Shown: piece after piece, positions 1 through 5,849 of the stretch
How the letters are laid out: every line of letters begins with the position of its first letter
Position numbering within the stretch: position 1 is the first letter of the stretch
Assembly (NCBI GenBank): GCA_022712235.1
Contig: JALAGW010000087.1
Coordinates: forward strand, 1 to 9,157
Length of the DNA: 9,157 nt
Source: Brevundimonas sp.
GTDB lineage: Bacteria; Pseudomonadota; Alphaproteobacteria; Caulobacterales; Caulobacteraceae
Direction of reading: 5' to 3'
The notes under the pieces: generated by a model
Seen by the model: the letters and a program-made list of their open reading frames with translations, nothing else
Told to the model about the DNA's origin: nothing
Database searches by the model: none
Program-made: the position numbers and the translations under genes

Positions 1-1065
1 GGACGTGCCGGACGACGTCCGTCAGCGCGCCCAGGCCGGGGTTCAGGCTATCGATTCGGGCACGGCCGCCGGTCTGGCCGCCATTGTTCGCGCCGCCGTC
101 GCCCTACCGGCGCCGGCCGCCGCGCCGGCCGCCGCTCCCGCCCAAGCCGCAGCGGCGCGGCTGGCGGCGGTTTCGGCGGCGGCGTGGCCGTCGGCGCCGG
201 CAAGGTCTTCGTTTCCTCTGGCTATCGCAGCATGACGGCGCTGGACGCCGCGACGGGCGCCGAACTGTGGAAGACGTCCGTCGATCTGCCGATCCACGGC
301 GCCCCGACGGTCTCCGGTCAACGCGTCTATGTCATCGACGTCGACAACCAACTGGTGGCTTTCAACGTCAACACGGGTCGTCAGGACTGGTCCTACCGCG
401 GCATCACCGAGCCGGCGCGCATCATGCGCGCTTCCAGCCCGGCGGTCAGCGGCGACACCGTCATCGCGCCCTTCTCGTCGGGTGAACTGGTGGCGCTGCG
501 CGCCGCAAACGGTCAGCCCGTCTGGCAGGAAGTCCTGTCGCGCACCAGCCGCACCAGCGCCCTGTCCGCGCTCCGCGACAGCGCCGGTCGTCCGGTCATC
601 AGCCGCGGCTTCGTCTATGCCGTCAGCCAGTCGGGCGTCCTTCAGTCGATGGACATTCGTTCGGGGCAACCCAAGTGGTCCCTGCCGGTCGCGGGCGTCA
701 ATGCGCCCCTGCCGGTCGGCGACGTGGTCTATGTGGTGTCCAAGGCCGGCGAGCTGACCGTGGTCAATCGCGACAGCGGGCAAGTCTATTGGACCCGCGA
801 CCTGAACGAGGGGCGTGTTCGCAAGGAAGGCGGCTTCCTGGGCTTCGGCTCCAAGACGGTCCGTCCTGTGTGGTCGGGTCCCATCCTGGCCTCCAACCGT
901 CTGGTGCTGGTGAATTCGGATGGCGAGGTCGTGGCCTTTGATCCGAAGACCGGCGCGTTGCAGTCCAGTCTGAAGCTGGGCGGGGCGGCCTTCATCGCCC
1001 CGGCCGCCTATAACGGCGCCCTATATGTCCTCACCGACAAGGGCCAACTGGTCAGCATCCGCTGA
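1..1065 (+). CDS. bamB: Outer-membrane assembly lipoprotein BamB, beta-propeller (5' end missing)
   Basis: BamB is a periplasmic, lipid-anchored beta-propeller of the BAM complex, which inserts beta-barrel proteins into the outer membrane. From about position 163 to the TGA at 1063-1065 the frame shows repeated PQQ/WD-like blades, with strand-ending motifs such as ALDAATGAELW (238-270), later copies ending in W, and the closing blade YVLTDKGQLVSIR. About 290 residues are visible; a full-length protein would have roughly 150 more, including the lipoprotein signal, upstream of the window. The next gene is der, 31 bases downstream, an order typical of proteobacteria and a main support for the name. 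Oddity: before about position 160 this frame is full of arginines and rare codons, whereas the frame starting at base 2 has normal codon use and a blade-like VQAIDS, so the gene may carry a frameshift (see findings). The GTG at 184 is internal to the propeller and is not a real start. Confidence 0.88.
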   Translation, partial: GRAGRRPSARPGRGSGYRFGHGRRSGRHCSRRRRPTGAGRRAGRRSRPSRSGAAGGGFGGGVAVGAGKVFVSSGYRSMTALDAATGAELWKTSVDLPIHGAPTVSGQRVYVIDVDNQLVAFNVNTGRQDWSYRGITEPARIMRASSPAVSGDTVIAPFSSGELVALRAANGQPVWQEVLSRTSRTSALSALRDSAGRPVISRGFVYAVSQSGVLQSMDIRSGQPKWSLPVAGVNAPLPVGDVVYVVSKAGELTVVNRDSGQVYWTRDLNEGRVRKEGGFLGFGSKTVRPVWSGPILASNRLVLVNSDGEVVAFDPKTGALQSSLKLGGAAFIAPAAYNGALYVLTDKGQLVSIR

Positions 1066-1096
1066 TCTTTTCCTTGATTTGAGTTAGAAAGCCGAC

Positions 1097-2725
1097 ATGG
1101 CTCTAAAAGTCGCCATCGTCGGCCGGCCCAATGTGGGCAAGTCGACACTGTTCAACCGACTCGTCGGCAAGCGTTTGGCGCTGGTCGATGACCGCCCAGG
1201 CGTGACCCGTGACCGTCGCTATGCCGACGGCAATATCGGCGACATGGACCTGACGCTGATCGACACGGCCGGCTACGAAGACGTCACCGACGAAAGTCTT
1301 GAAGCGCGCATGCGCGAACAGACCGAGGCGGCCATCGAAGACGCCGACGTCATCCTGTTCACCATGGACGCCCGCGAGGGCGTGACCCAGCTGGATCGCA
1401 TCTTCGCGGACCGCCTGCGCAAGGTGCACAAACCGGTCATCCTGCTGGCCAACAAGTCCGAGAGCCGCGAAAGCTCGGGCGGGGTGGGCGAGGCCCACAG
1501 CCTGGGCTTCGGCGAGCCGGTCGCCATCTCGGCCGAGCACGGCGAGGGCATGGCCGACCTGTATCAGGCCCTCCTGGTCGCTTCCGAGGATGTCTTCATC
1601 GAGGAAGAGGAAGAGGCCGACAAGCCGATCCGCATCGCCATCATCGGCCGTCCCAACGCGGGCAAGTCGACCCTGATCAACCGGATGCTGGGCGAGGACA
1701 GGCTGCTGACCGGCCCTGAGGCCGGGATCACCCGCGACTCCATCTCGGTCGACTGGGAATATGAGGGCAGGGCTGTCCGCTTCGTCGACACCGCCGGGAT
1801 GCGACGCAAGGCGCGCGTCCAGGAGAAGCTGGAAAAGCTGTCGGTCGCCGACACCATCCGCGCCATCACCTTCGCCGAGGTGGTCGTGCTGGTGATGGAC
1901 AAGGACGACGCCTTCGACACCCAGGACCTGCAGCTGGCCGATCTGGTCGAGCGCGAAGGCCGCGCCCTGGTCTATGTCGCGTCCAAGTGGGACCTGGAAG
2001 AAGAACCCCAGTCCACGATGGCCGAGCTGAAGCGCCTGGCTGAGGACAAGCTGCCGCAGTTGAAGGGCTCGCCGTTTGTGGCGCTGTCCTCGCATAATGG
2101 ACGCGGCGTGGACCGGCTGATGCCGGCCATCATCAAGGCCTATGAAACCTGGTCGGTGAAGGTCAAGACCAAGGACCTGAACACCTGGCTGTCGATGGCC
2201 ACCCAGAGGCACCCGCCGCCCGCCGTCAACGGCAAGCGCGTGAAGCCGAAATACATGGCCCAGACCAAGGCTCGCCCGCCGACCTTCGTCCTGATGGCCA
2301 GCCGCGCCTCTGACATGCCCGAGCACTATCAGCGCTATCTGGTGAACAGCCTGCGCGAGAGCTTCGACCTGCCCGGCACGCCGATCCGCCTGACGGTCAA
2401 GTCCAGCAGCACCTCGAACCCCTATGCCGAGGGCGGCGCCAAGTCCGGGCCAGAACGCTACAAGGGCGACGCCAAGACCGCGCCGCGCAAGGTGCTGAAG
2501 GCCGAGAAGGCCGCCGAGGCTTTATCCAATCTGCCCGGCAAGGCGCTGGAACAGAAGAAGTCGGGCATCAAGCCCAAGGTGAAGGCCCTGGGCGGGCTCA
2601 AGGCCGGCTCAAACAAGAAGGCCGGTCAGAGCGTGGCGGTCCAGAAGGGCGCCCGCGGCGGCGCCCGTCAGGTCTCGCGTTCGGGCCGTATCCGCACCGG
2701 CCAGAAGCACGCGCCGAAGAAATAG
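1097..2725 (+). CDS. der: Ribosome-biogenesis GTPase Der (EngA)
   Basis: Der is an essential double GTPase that binds the 50S subunit and helps its late assembly. Domain 1 has G1 GRPNVGKST (residues 9-17), DTAG (56-59) and NKSE (119-122). An acidic linker (EEEEE, 169-173) leads to domain 2 with GRPNAGKST (184-192), DTAGMRR (231-237) and SKWD (296-299). A KH-like domain (about 350-443) ends near SNPY. The remaining 99 residues are a Lys/Arg/Gly/Ala-rich tail, which makes the protein 542 residues, longer than the roughly 440-490 usual in the family. Both G4 motifs depart from canonical NKxD: the first ends in Glu and the second begins with Ser. The ATG is right because it places G1 at residue 9, as in the family; the ribosome-binding site (AGAAAG) is weak. 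The gene lies 31 bases after bamB, with no terminator between them, so co-transcription is likely. A strong terminator follows. Confidence 0.98.
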   Translation: MALKVAIVGRPNVGKSTLFNRLVGKRLALVDDRPGVTRDRRYADGNIGDMDLTLIDTAGYEDVTDESLEARMREQTEAAIEDADVILFTMDAREGVTQLDRIFADRLRKVHKPVILLANKSESRESSGGVGEAHSLGFGEPVAISAEHGEGMADLYQALLVASEDVFIEEEEEADKPIRIAIIGRPNAGKSTLINRMLGEDRLLTGPEAGITRDSISVDWEYEGRAVRFVDTAGMRRKARVQEKLEKLSVADTIRAITFAEVVVLVMDKDDAFDTQDLQLADLVEREGRALVYVASKWDLEEEPQSTMAELKRLAEDKLPQLKGSPFVALSSHNGRGVDRLMPAIIKAYETWSVKVKTKDLNTWLSMATQRHPPPAVNGKRVKPKYMAQTKARPPTFVLMASRASDMPEHYQRYLVNSLRESFDLPGTPIRLTVKSSSTSNPYAEGGAKSGPERYKGDAKTAPRKVLKAEKAAEALSNLPGKALEQKKSGIKPKVKALGGLKAGSNKKAGQSVAVQKGARGGARQVSRSGRIRTGQKHAPKK

Positions 2726-2748
2726 GCCGCCTGCGGGCCGTCAGGTTG

Positions 2749-2784
2749 AAGGGCGAGCGGTCGATGACGACGGCTCGCCCTTTT
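2749..2784 (+). terminator. Rho-independent terminator of the bamB-der unit
   Basis: A perfect 10-bp inverted repeat, AAGGGCGAGC (2749-2758) and GCTCGCCCTT (2773-2782), encloses a 14-base loop and runs into TTTT (2781-2784) and then GCTTTT. It begins 23 bases after the der stop. The -35-like element of the sigma gene starts directly behind it, so the two transcription units are cleanly separated. Confidence 0.87.
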
Positions 2785-2790
2785 GCTTTT

Positions 2791-2821
2791 CGGGAACCTT
2801 GCATCCTCATCGTGCGTCCAA
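2791..2821 (+). promoter_or_regulatory. Candidate ECF-type promoter of the sigma factor gene
   Basis: CGGGAACCTT at 2791-2800 contains GGAACC (2793-2798), which resembles the GGAAC -35 core of many ECF promoters. After 17 bases comes GTCCAA (2816-2821; CGTCC with the preceding base), which resembles an ECF -10 of the CGTC/CGTT kind. The predicted start of transcription is about 2827-2829, a few bases before the GGAG ribosome-binding site. The same 12-base upstream element and the same GTCCAA recur at 3549-3580, before the next gene. This points to autoregulation, but it is a pattern match and not a measured promoter. Confidence 0.6.
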
Positions 2822-2831
2822 AGCTGCGGAT

Positions 2832-2835
2832 GGAG
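2832..2835 (+). promoter_or_regulatory. Ribosome-binding site that sets the sigma factor start
   Basis: GGAG lies 6 bases before the ATG at 2842. The alternative in-frame ATG at 2830 overlaps this site and has no Shine-Dalgarno of its own. The longer reading frame back to the TTG at 2746 would run through the der terminator and the promoter. The start at 2842 is therefore preferred. Confidence 0.7.
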
Positions 2836-2841
2836 CGCGCC

Positions 2842-3573
2842 ATGAATCTGCGGAAACCCCAAGACTACGCTGCGTTGGATCAGGCTGCTCTGGTGCGTCT
2901 GGCTCAGGTCGGCGATCGCGAGGCCTTTCGCGCCATCATGCAGCAGGGCAACCAGCGCCTGTTTCGCATCGCGCGCGGCGTAGTCGGCGACGACGCCGAG
3001 GCTGAGGACGTGCTGCAGGAGGCCTATGCCCGCGCCTTTGCCGCGATCGCCGCCTTTCGCGGTGAAGCCGGCGTCCTGACGTGGCTGACCCGCATCGTTC
3101 TCAACGAGGCCCGCGACCGGATGCGTCGGCGTCGTCCGACGGTGGACCTGAAGGTGCTGGAACAGGTGCAGCAGGCCGAGGTGATCCCGTTTCCCAACGC
3201 CTTCGGGTCCAGTCTGTCGAGCGGCGCCAGCCCCGAGGTCGAGGCGGCGCGGATGCAGATCCGAGGCCTGATCGAACGGGCGGTCGACGACCTGCCGGCG
3301 CCTTTCCGCATGGTCTTCATCCTGCGCGACATCGAGGAATGCAGCATCGAGGAGACCGCCGCCAATCTCCAGATCAGGCCCGAGACGGTGAAGACCCGCC
3401 TGCACCGGGCGCGCCGCCTGCTGCGTCAGGCCCTGGACGCTCAGCTAGGCGCGTCCATGGTCGGCGCCTTCCCCTTCCTCGGCGTTCGCTGCGCCCGCAT
3501 CACTGAGGCGGTGCTGGCGCGAATGGAGCGGGAAGGGCGCCTGGTCCCTTCGGGAACCTTTCCGGCCGGGTGA
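2842..3573 (+). CDS. ECF-type RNA polymerase sigma factor
   Basis: This is a 243-residue sigma-70 family protein of the extracytoplasmic-function group, which directs RNA polymerase to a dedicated set of promoters. Region 2 spans about residues 25-97, with the core-binding DAEAEDVLQEAY (51-62), the -10-reading stretch FRGEAGVLTWLTRIVLNEARDR (72-93) and a run of arginines. A variable linker (about 98-136) leads to region 4 (about 137-198), whose helix-turn-helix includes ECSIEETAANLQIRPETVK and TRLHRARRLL. The last 45 residues form an extension with FPFLGVRC (210-217) that is not part of the two sigma domains. No anti-sigma gene is adjacent; instead a secreted DUF4142 protein and a copper protein follow. 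Its own candidate promoter lies upstream, and a matching one lies at the end of this gene. The family is clear, but the subgroup and the inducing signal are not known from the sequence. Confidence 0.94.
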   Translation: MNLRKPQDYAALDQAALVRLAQVGDREAFRAIMQQGNQRLFRIARGVVGDDAEAEDVLQEAYARAFAAIAAFRGEAGVLTWLTRIVLNEARDRMRRRRPTVDLKVLEQVQQAEVIPFPNAFGSSLSSGASPEVEAARMQIRGLIERAVDDLPAPFRMVFILRDIEECSIEETAANLQIRPETVKTRLHRARRLLRQALDAQLGASMVGAFPFLGVRCARITEAVLARMEREGRLVPSGTFPAG

Positions 3574-3580
3574 AGTCCAA
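3551..3580 (+). promoter_or_regulatory. Second candidate ECF promoter, before the DUF4142 gene
   Basis: CGGGAACCTT (3551-3560; identical over 12 bases, TTCGGGAACCTT, to 2789-2800) is followed 14 bases later by GTCCAA (3575-3580), the same hexamer found at the upstream site. From GGAACC to GTCCAA is 16 bases here and 17 upstream, both within the usual ECF range. The element overlaps the last codons of the sigma gene. The predicted start, about 3587, leaves a roughly 40-base leader with a 7-bp stem (CGACGGC 3589-3595, GCCGTCG 3602-3608) just before the ribosome-binding site. Confidence 0.55.
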
Positions 3581-3626
3581 TGCTGAGACGACGGCGGCCA
3601 AGCCGTCGAAGCAAAGGAAGAAACCC

Positions 3627-4148
3627 ATGTCGAAAGCCCTCCTGCTGGCCGGCCTCCTGCTCTTCGCGCCGCTGACGCCCGCTCTGGCTCAGAACGCGGG
3701 GCCGACCGACCCCCAGATCGCCCACATCGCCTATACCGCCGGCCAGCTGGACATCGACGCCGCCCGGCAGGCGCTGGATAAGTCGACCGATCCCCAGGTC
3801 CGCGCTTTCGCCGAAACCATGCTGCGCGACCATGCGGCGGTGAATGAACAGGCTCTGGCTCTGGTCATGCGCCTGAAGGTCACGCCCGAGGCCAACCCGA
3901 CCAGCGCCTCGCTCAGCGACGCAGCGGCGGCCACTCGCCAGCGTCTGGCCGGACTGTCGGGCGCGGCCTTCGACAAGGCCTATGTCGACAACGAGGTCGC
4001 CTATCACCGCACGGTCAACGAGGCTCTGCGCGAGACCTTGATCCCCAACGCCGACAACGCCGAGTTGAAGGCCTTGCTGCAGACCGGACTGGAGCTGTTC
4101 CAACAGCATCAAGCCCATGCGGAGCACCTGGCTCATGACTTCCCCTGA
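3627..4148 (+). CDS. Secreted DUF4142 domain protein
   Basis: This 173-residue protein has a Sec signal peptide: MSK, then a leucine-rich core (residues 4-16), with likely cleavage after ALA at residue 21. The mature part (about 28-172) is almost all helical and fits the DUF4142 family, a predicted four-helix bundle found in the periplasm or envelope. Family-like stretches are QVRAFAETMLRDHAAVNEQA and FDKAYVDNEVAYHRTVNEAL. The biochemical role of the family is not established. The start is fixed by AGGAAG at 3615-3620, 6 bases before the ATG, and by the signal peptide beginning exactly there; the longer frame from GTG 3570 would add a charged, unlikely N-terminus. The gene follows the sigma factor by 53 bases, behind its own candidate promoter, and overlaps the cupredoxin gene by 14 bases. 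The context suggests an envelope stress or redox role; that is inference. Confidence 0.9.
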   Translation: MSKALLLAGLLLFAPLTPALAQNAGPTDPQIAHIAYTAGQLDIDAARQALDKSTDPQVRAFAETMLRDHAAVNEQALALVMRLKVTPEANPTSASLSDAAAATRQRLAGLSGAAFDKAYVDNEVAYHRTVNEALRETLIPNADNAELKALLQTGLELFQQHQAHAEHLAHDFP

Positions 4149-4488
4149 TCCGCGATCGGAGCGGTTCTCCCGACGACGGCTCCTGATGGCGGCGGGGGTG
4201 TTGGCGGCCGTGCCGGCGTTCCCGGCGGTCGCTGTCGCGCGGACCCACACTATCATCATCGACAAGATGAAGTTCGGGCCTTCTCCGACGGGTATCCGCG
4301 TCGGCGACACCGTGGCCTGGGTCAACCGCGACCTGTTCCGCCATTCGGCCACGGCGCGGAACCGCGCTTTCGACGTGGACCTGCCGCCGGGCGCCACAGG
4401 GACAGCGGTCATGCGAACGGCGGGGACTTTCGTCTACGCCTGTCGGTTCCATTCCGCCATGACGGCCCAGATCGTCGTTGGCGCCTAG
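4135..4488 (+). CDS. Tat-exported cupredoxin (type-1 copper protein)
   Basis: This is a 117-residue small blue-copper-like protein. The N-terminus has a twin-arginine signal, SRRRLLMAAG (residues 12-21), a hydrophobic core, and an AVA cleavage site after residue 35. Tat export suggests that it folds, and may load its cofactor, before secretion. The beta-sandwich runs from about residue 37 to 117 and retains a full type-1 copper ligand set: His70 (in RHSAT) and Cys103, His106 and Met109 in CRFHSAM. It probably carries electrons or binds copper in the periplasm; the partner is unknown. The start at 4135 is preferred because GGAG (4121-4124) lies 10 bases upstream; the ATG at 4117 has no such site. 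It overlaps the end of the DUF4142 gene by 14 bases, so translation is probably coupled. Its stop lies within the CTAG shared with the opposing ligase gene. Confidence 0.9.
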   Translation: MTSPDPRSERFSRRRLLMAAGVLAAVPAFPAVAVARTHTIIIDKMKFGPSPTGIRVGDTVAWVNRDLFRHSATARNRAFDVDLPPGATGTAVMRTAGTFVYACRFHSAMTAQIVVGA

Positions 4489-5843
4489 AGCGGTCGCGGT
4501 CGTCGTGTGCGGGTGAAGGGAGCGACGACCTTGGCCGGGTCGTCCTGGTCGCCGATGACCGCCTTCAGGGCCAGGGTCACGAACAGCACCCAGCGCAGGC
4601 TGTGCCAGTTCATGGTGATGCTCTCGGTCAGCATGGTCAGAGTATAGGCCGTCATCATGGGGATAAGCAGCCAGCCGGACAGGCGTGTGTAGGCGGCCCA
4701 GAACGACCGCGCCCACATTTCGATCATCCAGGCGGCCAGCAGGATCAGACCGGGAATGCCGAGGCTGAGATAGACCTCCAGCCAGCCGCTGTGGGCGTGG
4801 GCGGCCGAGAACCGGGCCTCATAGGCGATCCAGGACTGCGGTCCGCCCGGCGAGGTGTCGGTCCAGACCGCGCCATAGCCGAACCCGGTCCACGGGCGAT
4901 GCTCGACCTGACGCAGGATGCCGGACCAGATCTCGGTCCGGCCCGTCAGGGTGGCGTCCTTGCCCAGAAGCTCGAACAGCAGGTCGCTGCGGGTCGCGAT
5001 GACGACCAGGGCGGCGCAGATGATGACGACCGTGATCCAGGTGCCCAGGATCGCGCGCACGCGTCCGGCCTTCACCAGGGCGACGAAGACCATGCTGGCC
5101 ATCGCGAGGATCAGCACTACAAGGCCGGTCTTGGACGTGGACATGACCACCAGCGCCGCCGCGACCGCCGCGAACACCAGCCACAGTCTTCGCCGCCTGG
5201 GGACCATGATGGCGGCGGCGACCATGAAGATGGCGGCCAGGCCCATGTTCTCGCCCAGAGAGTTCTTCTCGAGCCAGAGACCTCGCCATGCGCCGGGGAA
5301 GAGGGTTTGCATCCGGCCCAGGTCGGGCGCCAGGACGGCCAGAAGGAGCGAGGCGATCATCATGACGGCCATGGCCGTGGCGAAGATCTCGGTCAGCGTC
5401 GTCCAGCGCCAGCGCGCGGCCAGGGCGACCCCGCCCAGGGTGGTGAACAGCAGGGCCATCACGCGTCTCAGGGTGACGTCCGGATTGATCGACCACACGA
5501 AGGACAGCGCCGCCAACGCCAGCAGCGCCAGCAGCAAGGGCGACCGGGCCAGGGCCTGCAAGGCCGTGCCGGGACGGGTCAGGACCAGCCCCACCGCCAG
5601 GGCATAGGCGGGATAGAAGAAATTGAGCAGGAAGTCGGCGGAGCGCTGGCCATAGCCGGTCATCGGCGCGGCCCATGACTGCGAGTAGATCAGGACCAGC
5701 AGCACCGAGGCGGCGAAGGCCAGAATATCCGCATAGGGCGTCGCGCGCGTCACCGGGCCGGAGCGCGCGGTCCGGTCTGCCGTCGTGCGAACGGTTTGTG
5801 TCGTCGGTCCTAAAAGTCGGCCCCCCGGCGACGGGATCGACAT
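4485..5843 (-). CDS. O-antigen ligase / polysaccharide polymerase family membrane protein
   Basis: This 452-residue inner-membrane protein has about ten or more hydrophobic segments from residue 37 to 430 and fits the Wzy_C/O-antigen ligase family (also WaaL, ExoQ). Such proteins join or polymerise undecaprenyl-linked sugar chains on the periplasmic side. Family hallmarks are RGLWLEKNSLG (187-197), TSKTG (236-240), LTGRTEIW (299-306) and, in the large periplasmic loop, HAHSGWLEVYLSLG (349-362) with His349 and His351. The N-terminal 35 residues are polar and may be cytoplasmic. It starts 6 bases after the SDR stop in the arrangement TAAGG-N4-ATG and is the last gene of the - strand cluster. 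No glycosyltransferase or flippase genes flank it, so it may act on a polymer encoded elsewhere. Whether it is a ligase or a polymerase cannot be told from the sequence, so no symbol is given. Confidence 0.9.
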   Translation of the reverse strand: MSIPSPGGRLLGPTTQTVRTTADRTARSGPVTRATPYADILAFAASVLLVLIYSQSWAAPMTGYGQRSADFLLNFFYPAYALAVGLVLTRPGTALQALARSPLLLALLALAALSFVWSINPDVTLRRVMALLFTTLGGVALAARWRWTTLTEIFATAMAVMMIASLLLAVLAPDLGRMQTLFPGAWRGLWLEKNSLGENMGLAAIFMVAAAIMVPRRRRLWLVFAAVAAALVVMSTSKTGLVVLILAMASMVFVALVKAGRVRAILGTWITVVIICAALVVIATRSDLLFELLGKDATLTGRTEIWSGILRQVEHRPWTGFGYGAVWTDTSPGGPQSWIAYEARFSAAHAHSGWLEVYLSLGIPGLILLAAWMIEMWARSFWAAYTRLSGWLLIPMMTAYTLTMLTESITMNWHSLRWVLFVTLALKAVIGDQDDPAKVVAPFTRTRRPRPL

Positions 5844-5849
5844 GGGACC

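Noticed and set aside
84..485. Arginine/proline-rich frame across the start of bamB
   Set aside because: It runs through secure propeller coding sequence in another frame, and its composition comes from CGG/CCG-rich DNA.
1103..2326. 407-codon open frame on the - strand opposite der
   Set aside because: Antisense shadow of a strongly conserved GTPase gene, with no family motifs or ribosome-binding site.
2746..2841. N-terminal extension of the sigma factor to the TTG at 2746
   Set aside because: It would translate the der terminator and the candidate promoter; GGAG before 2842 marks a better start.
3570..3626. N-terminal extension of the DUF4142 protein to the GTG at 3570
   Set aside because: It would put a charged stretch before a clean signal peptide; AGGAAG sits correctly before the ATG at 3627.
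3441..4412. 323-codon - strand frame opposite the DUF4142 and cupredoxin genes
   Set aside because: The + strand genes have signal peptides, ribosome-binding sites and conserved copper ligands; this frame has none and crosses two genes and a promoter.
4602..5678. 358-codon + strand frame opposite the ligase gene
   Set aside because: Its Gln, Gly, Asp and His-rich low-complexity composition is typical of the complement of membrane-protein codons; no domain is visible.
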